NCBI GenBank assembly: GCA_030248225.1
Contig: JASANE010003794.1
Span: 46,733 to 110,732, forward strand
DNA: 64,000 nucleotides
Direction: 5' to 3'
Origin: Trileptium ribeirensis
Lineage: Eukaryota > Nematoda > Enoplea > Enoplida > Thoracostomopsidae
Part shown: positions 25,501 through 36,808 of the stretch, one piece after another
How the letters are laid out: every line of letters starts with the position of its first letter
Numbering within the stretch: the first letter of the stretch is position 1
Translations under genes and position numbers: made by a program
Notes under the pieces: generated by a model
The model's input: only the letters and a program-made list of their open reading frames with translations
Told to the model about the DNA's origin: nothing
The model's database searches: none

Positions 25501-28500
25501 TAATTCTGGAAGCAAAAACGCGTCGCCTGTTTAAATACACGTTTTTCATTAAATATGCAACAACATACGTGTTCTCTTTATATTCCTATGCTTTCTGGCA
25601 TCATTATAGCCATGTTCTGATTTGATTTGGGTATATTTACACACGGTCATCTCGTCTCCACATCTTCAGACATATTTTAACCATCTTTTTCAAACGCAAC
25701 TTCGTGAGGGCATCCTGTGTAATATCGATCCATTGCCGGCGGTACGAACACCACGACTGTTGGTGGATGTACTACCCGTTGTACTTAGGCAATATTATGA
25801 AATCTAGAATGTTCGCTCTGTAGATATAGATAAATTATTGTATGATTTTGTATACACGACTCTTATGCGTTTAGTGTCAGTTTTAGCTTGAAATTTTGTT
25901 TGCTTTTGAAATCCTTTTTGTTTACTGTTAGAAATTGAAACGGAGCGAGTGGAGTATCAACTGAGGACGCTAGGAAGGAAATTGTGTAAATTTTTGTCTG
26001 TGTCTTTCATTCAACTCATCTTCGGATGGATGAATTTCGGAGATTTTTTTTATTCGACAGCAAAAGTCACGTGGATGTGCTCTTTAGTTGACCCATCTTG
26101 CGTAGTGCTGCGACCCAATCTTCCGGGTCAAAATGCAAAAAAAAACTGGTCTGTAAGGGTCTTTCCCAAATTTGGCTACTACGGTACCAGTGTCTCGCAG
26201 TCCATATCTGGCGACATAGGCTTCGCATCGAAAATACAGAATCAGCTCATCGAGAACTACAACTTTGCTAGCTAAAAATTTTTTGTGGGACCAGTCACTG
26301 CGCCGCTGTGTTACCGAATATGGTTCATCGACCCTTTACCGGAAATAGTGATTTTTCTGATTTCGCCGTGTTATTGCTTATTTTACCCTATATTTAGAGC
26401 TTGTTATTTTATGAAGCTCACTGGGTACGATGGTTTTGCTATCTAGAGGTCAACTCAACAGTATTATGCGTTTTCTTGGGGTTTCAAGGGTTTTCTTGTC
26501 GACTATCCTGATTTCCAAAATGTTGTGCATTTTTATTTGGTTATGTATTGCCTGCAGGGCATCAAGATTGGCATATATATGTGGGTTTTTAAGGCTGAAT
26601 GCTATCATTTGGTTATGTAGTAACCACGGTGCATATTTCATGGGTTTTCAATGGATTTAGGGTCAATGAACCCGATTTCCAGGATATAGTCTGTCTTCAG
26701 TGGCTGGCTACGTATTACGTACAGGTCACCAAGAATTGTCCATATATGTTTTGCGGAAGGCTGAAAGCAAGGGTTTGGTTATCTATAGGCCAGCACTAAT
26801 ACTTGATGCGTTGTCAGTTAAACAAAATAACTTAAAAATGGAACCACGCTCGTCTCGCTCCGTTTCACCGTCGCTTGTGCGCGTTACTAGTTATTATTTT
26901 ATATTTCACTTCTATTGTTGTATTTAATGTTAGAACAGAGCAAATCGGCGGCATAGTTAAGTATTATTCTGGAAGGTGTTGGGCGGGTTGGAAATACAAT
27001 AATCTTTGTTAGTCGGACATGATCTGAGTTTGTGAAGAAGTGTAGGCTATGTAGCGAGTGTGTAACAACAGAAAGAACTTGTCTTTGTTGTGCTGACAAG
27101 AGCCTGTATAATCCATTTGGTCCATGTTGTATTTAATGTTAGAACAGAGCAAATCGGCGGCATAGTTAAGTATTATTCTGGAAGGTGTTGGGCGGGTTGG
27201 AAATACAATAATCTTTGTTAGTCGGACATGATCTGAGTTTGTGAAGAAGTGTAGGCTATGTAGCGAGTGTGTAACAACAGAAAGAACTTGTCTTTGTTGT
27301 GCTGACAAGAGCCTGTATAATCCATTTGGTCCATGTTGTATTTAATGTTAGAACAGAGCAAATCGGCGGCATAGTTAAGTATTATTCTGGAAGGTGTTGG
27401 GCGGGTTGGAAATACAATAATCTTTGTTAGTCGGACATGATCTGAGTTTGTGAAGAAGTGTAGGCTATGTAGCGAGTGTGTAACAACAGAAAGAACTTGT
27501 CTTTGTTGTGCTGACAAGAGCCTGTATAATCCATTTGGTCGCCTATCTATCCGGATTGACAAAACAACAAGCTTCGTGACCACAAGCGTAAGCGGCTCAA
27601 AATATGCAAAATATAATACCTTTTTGATACTCTAGGCCAATATTTAATGTTGGCCAAGACTATAATAAAGATGTGTTTTTTCCGATTTATAATGATTTTC
27701 ACACAGTAGAAATTTGAAAGAATTTTGGCATCGGATTTTCTGGAGAATCATGATAATGCAAAGATATTGCTAGCGAAACTGTTATCTAAAATGTGTTCAG
27801 CTTTGATTTTAGTAGAATTGCTTTTTTCGTTTAGACGTGAGACAATTCATTATCAGCGATGGGGCAAAACGTTTCGCAGTGCGAGCACTCGTATAGCTGG
27901 TGACACCGTATGTATAAGATTTTATTACGTAAAAAAGACATTCAACAAATATGCGTCGGTCCTGCTATAAGTTAGGGTCATGGTTAAAAATAAGCGTGCC
28001 GTTATTTCCTCGGTGAAATTGAAATACACCCGTTAAATCGCAGTTGTGTTTGTTTTTGTACACTCATTTTTCTATAGTGCGCGACTGTATTTTTATTGTA
28101 CAATGACGATCACATGGATAGTAAAATGGCAAACATCGGGTTTTACTTTTACTTTCAGGATGACGAGCCAGATGAAGAAGATGATGACAGTAATGACGAT
28201 GACGATGCTGGAAATGGTGAGCAGTCAAGTGATACGCCGTCCGATGACGACCAGCCACCGTATGACGAAGCAACTTTGGTGCTTATTGATAGTAAGTTCG
28301 TTATAGTCTACTGATGTTTCGTTAATAATGATGTTTTAAACGGAATTTTATATGATACAGCGTAGCCGTACTAGCTTTTAAAGTTTTAGAAAGTTTCAAG
28401 CTCGAGTTTCAAGTTTTAACAAGTCCATTGATGGGGTTCTGGCGGAACTCTGGCAGTAGGGACCTCTCGGGTTCAAGTCAGACCCCGAATTCAGGCGAGA

Positions 28501-31500
28501 AGGTTAATGGGGACCAATATTATATATTATCTTGTCTTATCATTGAAGTATTGCCAGTATGTATTTGCTGTCATGGGAATTTAAGCTGGCTTATGTGTTG
28601 TGGGGGAACTTCGGGGGGGGGGACATATCCATTCTCGGAAAAACATTCAATGTGGGGTGGGGAAAACTTTCGTTTAAAAATGCTAAATATTTCCATATTT
28701 TTATGTAGTTTTACTGTCGTGCAATAATTTTTAAGCTATAAAACTATGTTTTAGCATTAGAAATAGTACTTGATGTTTTAAAAACACTTTGCAACCAAAA
28801 AATAAATTTATAGACATAAAAAAGTTTTGTATTTCGTTGAACATGGGTGTTTTGACCGAGCGGGTGGAACGGGTATGGGGAAAATCTCACGAACATGAGG
28901 GTATTTGGAAAGCGGGGGATTCTCCTCTCCACCGTGGATAAGCCAGAAAAAAATTAATATTCTCTGCGAAGCAAAATAATGTGCCAATTTTTCCTGGTGG
29001 AACTAAAAACCCTAAAGTTTAGCCCTGCAGCGCTAATCACTACAATTTCCGTCAATCTTTAGCGTTTCATCGTATAATGTGCATTATTATTGTATATTTA
29101 TTGTGAATCAGCTATTTACGCTATTTTGGCATTTTCCATTTCGCCCGGTCGACTTGTTAGAAGCCGAATTTTTCGACCGCCCCCCACCCAAGGTACTTTG
29201 CAGTCAGTTTGGAAAAGCTAACACACTATCGTCATATAATATTGTTGGATATATATAATTTTTCAAGCTGCTGACAAGGCACGTGATGACTACAACACAA
29301 TCAATCGAAAGTACGAAGCTGTGGAACGAGAAATGAAGTTAGTCAAAGCCTAATATCTATCGAGCGAGTTACACGAAACGAGCTTATACGGCAATCTTAC
29401 CTTAATTCTCATAGCTCGAAATAGGGCTGTGGATGAACATGGCACCTTTAATTTCCCCTGGTTCGGAATGTGTGCTCCTGCTCACTATGGTTTGATATTT
29501 CCTAATAATTTTTTGTGTAAATAATATTTCCACTTTATACAAAATGCTAGAGGCTACGGTGTGACCGTTGGGTATGACTGATGTAGTAATACATTTAAAA
29601 ATGAAAAAACGTACTCCTCAAAACAGTTGTTATACTGTTAGTTTGCGCAAGAGCATAACAGTAGTATTTTCTGCCTCCCGTCGGTTGGAAATAGCTGTAA
29701 TTTTGTTCATGATTTATTTTTTGGGTCACCGAACTAAGCTTCTTGCACGTTTCTAACCTGGAGGAACACTGTTTAACTCTCGTTTCCCAACTGGAAGCAT
29801 ATAAGCTTCCAACCGCACATCTGCCTGTAGTTAGCGCTGTTTCAATATTACAAAGAAGAAACGCGGTTCGGCGATAAAGTTTTACGGCATAGCTTATGGC
29901 TTAGACATTGGCATAGTCTGTAGACATTTTTCATTTCAAATATAGAGACATTGATTTGTTTCCATTCACATAATCTGGAACATTGTCCAGTACTAATGCA
30001 TATCGGAGAAATTGTGTGAGTTTGCTTCAACAGACTTCTACCGCGTTTGTTCTCGTCCCGGTTTTGGGTTCGCATATTCGTGGGAATTAATTTATTTGCT
30101 CGATATACATTAGCAGTGTTCGCATGTGAAACTTAATACGTTGCAAGCGGTCAATGGATGGGTCCGAATAATTGCCTTCAATTGGTTGTCAATTATTTGA
30201 AAATTGGGGTTATATTGGAAAGCAAAACAATACACGTTCGGTTGCCATTGAAACCTGTGATTTCCGACGCGAAACAGGACTCCGCCATCACTTGGTGTAG
30301 CCAACATAGATTTAAATTGTTGTCAGTGTATAATACGGCACAAAATGAACTAGAAGGCATCGTATGCTCCAGGATCAACAAATGTCATAATCATGTGACC
30401 CGGACCAAAAACAATTCGAGCACACAATTACAGACTTCCGACACGAATACCAGATAGTATCATGATTAGCTCGTTAAGTTCATGGTCGTGTATACAATAT
30501 TTCCTACAACAATAATAGCTGTTTATAGTTACACTTGGCCTCTTGGCTCCATCAAAATACATCTTAGTTCCAAGCCAGAAATACCCGATGCTTGTTCCGC
30601 ACTAAGTTAGCTATAAAAAAGTCTTCCTACAGGTTAAATGGTGCTGTTTTGATCGCATTATATTCCTTTTCAGCGTGTTTCCATGCCTTTACAACATGTA
30701 TATCGTTATTTTTGTTGAATATTATTTACGCACTTAAAATGCATAATTCAGCAGGCTGTGCTTCATTTTACTTAGGATCTCTATGATTAGTCGAAGCATT
30801 AGTATTATTATGTGTTATTGATAACAAATTTCTTACTAGGACGACTTTTTTCGATACCACCTCAAATACCCGAGTATGCCTCGGGATGTAAAACTAACCT
30901 GGGAGGGTTGGAGACTGTCGAAATCCTATTTGGTATTGCCGGCAAATTCCGGCTGTGCTTCATTTTACTTAGGATCTCTATGATTAATCGAAGCATTAGT
31001 ATTATTATGTGTTATTGATAACAAATTTCTTACTAGGACGATTTTTTTCGATACCACCTCAAATACCCGAGTATGCCTCGGCATGTAAAACTAACCTGGG
31101 ATGGTTGGACACTGCCGAAATCTTATTTGCTATGGCCGGCAAATTCCGGCTATGCTTAATTTGTTATTTTCAGCTTCTGCCACAAATATAACTATGTTCT
31201 CCAAATATAGTTGTTCGTTCAAGTTTTTTTTAATATTTTTTCGTGGTAAAAAAATAAGCGTCTTCTCTAATATTTTGGCTCCTCCCATTCAAAACCTCTG
31301 GCTTTTTTGCTACTTCTAGGCAAAAGGCGCTGCATTTAACATAAATAATTTATTGACAATTATATTTTGTCTTAAACCGTCATTCCGAGTCTAAAAATTT
31401 CAAACAAGTTCGTTAAAAATTGGCCCAATAAATTTTCTTTGAATATCAGTCAGCGCCATCTGGGCACATTGTATGAGCCGATGTACTAACTATTTTAACG

Positions 31501-34500
31501 GCTTACACTTAAAATGTACTTTGTTAATTCATAGATTTTGAAATTCCTCGATCTGCCGGAGGTATGCCCTAATACTTCTTCGCAAGCTGCTGCGCCTACT
31601 GGTTCTTAACCAGGGTGCCCTCGTGGTCATTGGCAAAATTTTCAGCGACTATAAAAGCCTATTATCATTAAATATAGTACTCGCTAGAGATCACGGACTT
31701 CTTTCGAACGAACGAACTTTGAACAGAAATCGAACAAAATTTACTTATCATGTGAACAACCTTCGACCACTTTTCGAACAGCAGTCAAAGAAATTTTCAA
31801 AAGCGTGGCAAACATTTCGAACACATGGAACAAAATTTGGAATTTTTCTAACGAAATTCAAGCTAACTACGAATGAACAGAACTCATTTCTGCTGAATAC
31901 GGCACAATAACACCAAATTTTGGAGCATTTTCTTGTTAACCAAATTCAGTTTTAAAGAAATTTAAGCTTGTTCATCGATTACTCACATGATTTCGCTTGT
32001 TGATTATTGCTTCAGAGAGCTGAAATCGTTTCTTGACCAAGATTTTGGCTCGTCGAACGAATTTGCTACATTATATCGCGAATGTATCGATTTGAACGAA
32101 CGAGAATACTCGTACACTTTATGTATGTTCGATAAGATAACACAAAAGCCGTCGAACGGTGGAACATCAACGAGCTTAGGGTTAGTCAGTCTCAGCTAAT
32201 CGGCTGAAAAAAATTCAGTGTCTGACGATTATTATAATAAAGTGTCGGTAGTTAAAATCCAACGTGACTTTGTTACCCCAGTAAATTTCAGAAAACAATA
32301 TTATTTTTATTTGATTTTAAATTCAATCATTTTAGCTTGCAATCTAAAATAAGAATGGCCGTTTCGCTCCCGTGTGCGAGATACTAGTATTATATATACT
32401 GTACCCGCCAGTGGTGGCTGACGCATATTGAGTGAGCGGGCCACGAGCAAGCACCGGTTGTGTTTGGCGAGTACTGTATTTTAATAAATTATAATGTATG
32501 TTTAACGTTTATGAAGCACTTATTGAATTCGGTGTAAAAATAAAAGTTATTAACAGGTTAAATAAATATTGCGTATAGTGTAAACCGCATATTGTAGCAA
32601 TAATAGGTATCCTGTTAACGAATCGAGTGTTTTGTACAAAGTTTTCCGAAAGATTTAATAGTAGAGAATTCCTGAAACGTATAGTTAGTCGTTATAATAT
32701 TTAGGGATTTAAACATTATACGCCCAACCATCTTTGAATCAGGTAGACAAGGCTGGCCTTGACCAACAGAATAATGTTATTTTATTGTGATCTTTGATTG
32801 CTAAGCGAAGAACGATAACGCTTTTAGATACTTCAAACAAATAATACTTTCTGTACACGATTAATAAATTGACATTTTTATTAATGTAAGCAGATATTTA
32901 GACAATAATATGATAATAATGTATTTGTTATTATTTAATAATAATAATAATTGAGTTTTCAATTTGGTTTTTCCTGTTATAAGCTTTTTGGATCGAACAC
33001 ATTAGTGCTAAAACACGCCTATGGGGTTAAGTCGCTGCCGAGATACCGGCTACCCCTGACATGACCTTTCCCGACCTCGGAGCGTCAACATTTATTATAT
33101 AGGTTTCTAAATTCCTGCGAACACAGTACTAAAATTTCTACGATCTTATGACAAAACCCGGTTGAAATAGTCAAAACTACAGTCGCACTCCGAAATAAGA
33201 GGAAATTTTTCGCGAAATTAGCAGCTGTTCAATTGCTATTCGCGTTATTGCAAAATTTGTGTTTATTTCCTGAGCGTGGCTGTATAACAAAAATCTTTAA
33301 TTGAAACGAAGCGAGTGTAGCAAGGACATTTTCCTTAAGTAGCTCACAATTTTTTTGCAAAAATTGTTTCCTTGTCTATATGTTCGACGTATTTGCTCTT
33401 CACTGGATTGTTCAAAATTTTTATTCTACAAGTAGTAGAGTGTAGTTGTGTACCAAGCTTTGCGTTTGCACTGCAGCAATGGTTTCGTATCTTAATTTTC
33501 ATAAAACAGACATTTGATTTACTGGCTTATCCCTAAGCTCCAAAATCAAGGGGGGATGACCTGGCTGCCCCCCCCCAGCTCGAGCTGGGGGAACGGTCGA
33601 CAAGGGCGTATTTTCGAAACTATACATACATATATATAATTATAATATATTAAAGTGCATATAATTATATATTTTATATACACTTTTCCGTATATTTAGG
33701 TACAACGTATATAGTAGCTGGCCTGTCCACAGTGGGGGGGTGGGGACCCCCCACTTTCCAAATCCCCATGTTCGTGAAATTTGCCCCCATGTCCGTCCCC
33801 CCCACTCGCCGAAACCCCCCATGTTCAGCTAACTCCAAAAATTTTTTATGTCTGAAAATTTATGTTCTTTGTTTGCAAATTGTTTTTTTAAACATTAATT
33901 ACCACTATTTATAATGCTAAAATATTGTTTTTTAGCTTGCAAGTACATTCACAGTAGTAAAAATGCATGAAAATATGGAAATATTTTGTATTTTTAAGCA
34001 AAATTTATCCCCCCCACTTTGAAATTTCCCCCGAGAATGAACATGGGGGCCCCGCCGAAGTCCCCCCACTTTTCGGAGGGCTGTGGACAGGCCAGAGTAC
34101 TAGTAGTATTATGAAACGAAAATCATTAATATCAAGTTATTTTACCGCTAAGGGTTCAGGAAAAAATTTAACGGGGGGATGAGCTGGGGAAGTCGGTCCG
34201 AAGGGGGAGGTCAAAGAAGGGGGCGCCTCCCTCCCCCCTTTACGAAGAAGCTAGGATTTAGGCCGTATCAGATCCACAAAATGGAAACCTGTGATAATAA
34301 CTAATTAACAGTGTTGCAACTTCGAATGGTTCTCAGCTTTTCAGTATCAAGAAATGAACACAAATTTAATTAAAAGTGCAAAAAAAACTTAATTTTGACG
34401 ACATAAGTTTCTTGATTGTTGAGGGTAAAGGATGGGTTTCTAGCATTGTTTACTCAGTTAAACAAGTCTGTGTCATAGTCCTGAATCCAGATTGAATATG

Positions 34501-36773
34501 TCATTAACCGTGTGCGCACTGCGGGGCTATATTTTGGGACCCAAATAGTCAAATTTTGTAACGTTTTCAATATAGTTGTACAAACAGCACTGGAATTGCT
34601 GTATACATTTTCGGGGACGATAAAAGTAACTATTGTATTTGCGCAGTATGCATTAAAGCGGGTAAATGCTTAGTGAAGAAAGGTGAAATTTCAAATTATA
34701 TTAATTTCTCTTAATCTGTGAACTATAAATTATAAAAGTTTTCGTCTTTTCGGAGCAAGAAACAAATAAGGATCCTACAGTTTCGTTTTGTGACGGAAGT
34801 GGTCGTAGTGTTAATGGCTTATAATTGTTAGTATAGGCTTTAATATGGCCTGTGGCTCAATTTCAAACATTGCAATGCTGCATTTGAAAGTTGCTTCAGG
34901 GATATTTCACATAAACATATTGTTACCGGCAATGTTAATTTGATTAATAGAGATAATCTTCGAAATTTGGTCAGCAGAGGTACTTCATATAGATTACGTC
35001 CACAGGATAATTATGAAACCCTCAAACGTAATTTTCATCACGGTATTAATCTTTATATAAATGGTATAGCAGAAAAATATAGTATCTCTGACAAGAATAT
35101 ATTTAATGAGTGGAAAATGCAAGCAATTCTTAGGTTACACGAAAGAATAAAGTATATCAGGATCAATAATCATAAATACAACAATGGTCCGATTGATAAA
35201 TTAACAGTGGGTGATAAAAAATATATAAAATCTCTTAAGGACAGATTTGTTATCACAGTGACGGATAAGGCATCACAAAATTATAGTTTTATATGTAAAA
35301 GATTTTACGTGGACATTATTTCTAAGGAACTTGGTTACAATAAATCTTATAAAGATATCGATAGTAATGTTTATTCCAGGGTAAATCAGTGTAAATTTAA
35401 GGTTCTCTCCAGTCAAATTAAATTTCTTAATGAATATTTTGATGATTTTCCAAATTTAGTTCCAAAGGCTGAAGATGTTAGATTACCCTTTATACAAGCT
35501 ATACCAAAATTTCATAAAATTCCTACGGGCTTTCGCTTTATCATTTCCAGCAAATTAGCTGCTACCAAACCCATTTCAAATATATTATGCAAAATTTTTA
35601 AACTTATATATATTAAACTAGAAAGAAATTCTATTACTCACAACGTTTTTAAAAAATTTCATAATTGTTGGATTATTAACAATAATAGTAGAATTTTAGA
35701 GACTATTGAAAGTCTCAACGTTAGAGGACAGTCTCGTACTGTCAATACTTATGATTTTTCTACTATGTATACTCATTTGGTTCATGATGATATTATTATA
35801 AGACTCTCAAATTTGATCGAAAGCCATTTTAGGCAATCTTCAAAAAAATTTATTGCGGTCAACAATTTTGGGGCATATTGGTGTAACTCATCCAAATACA
35901 TAATGTTTGACCCCAGCAAAATTATAAAAGGTTTAGAATGGCTTCTTAAAAACTGCTATTTTAGCTTTGGTCATTTACTCTTTCGACAAACTGTTGGAAT
36001 TCCTATGGGCACAGATTCAGCTCCTTACATTGCAAATTTATATCTATATACTTATGAATCAGAATTTCTAAAAACTTGTGATATATCAATCAGGAACAGT
36101 ATCAAATATACATTTAGATACATAGATGATATATCAATACTCAATGATGATGACTGTTTTGATCGAATACACAAAAACATATATCCGAACACCCTGATAC
36201 TTAATAAAGTTAATTCAGTCAATACTGAAGCCAATGTTCTAGATTTAGATATTAAAATTTATCAAGGTATAGCTTCGGTTGACCTTTTTGACAAAAGGAG
36301 TTTATTTGACTTTCCGGTTAGTAATTTTCCCTATTTCACTTCTAACCTTTCGATCACGATTTTGAGGAGTATCATATATAGTCAAATTGTACGCATCTTT
36401 CAAATATGTAACCAGGAAAATTTTGTTCTTAAAAATATAACACTTTTATGGAACAAATTACGTTCCAGAGCGTATCCCAACAGATTCCTATACAAACATG
36501 TTCGAAAGGGTATTGCTCGGGTAATTTCAGATAAGTGTAAAACCAATGAGTTATTGCATAAGATCAGAAAGGATGTAGTAAGATAGTTTTTAATTCTTAA
36601 AACATCATCTTTATTTGTATTATTTCATCATTTTATTCCTATTCTTAAAATTTACTTAATTTATTTTATTTCATTCCTTTATATTATATTCATAAATTAA
36701 TATTATAATATTTATATTTATAATAATAAAATTATTATTATTAATATTATTATTATTATTTTTATTAAAAAAA

Positions 36774-36808
<35 letters not shown>

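Noticed and set aside
26916..27540. CRISPR-like array
   Set aside because: Units are 209-bp head-to-tail copies with no short repeat/unique spacer alternation, and the DNA is eukaryotic.
26899..27583. Three overlapping minus-strand frames repeating the same peptide
   Set aside because: They are produced by the 209-bp tandem triplication, which shifts frame between copies; no sign of a real repeat protein.
28046..28306. 86-codon frame overlapping the acidic exon in another frame
   Set aside because: The Asp/Glu-rich frame is the real one: it has matching splice sites and family similarity; the Met/Thr-rich frame is a shadow.
28440..28500. tRNA-like B-box (GGTTCAAGTCAGACC)
   Set aside because: The match to the B-box is poor, and no A-box or cloverleaf could be drawn.
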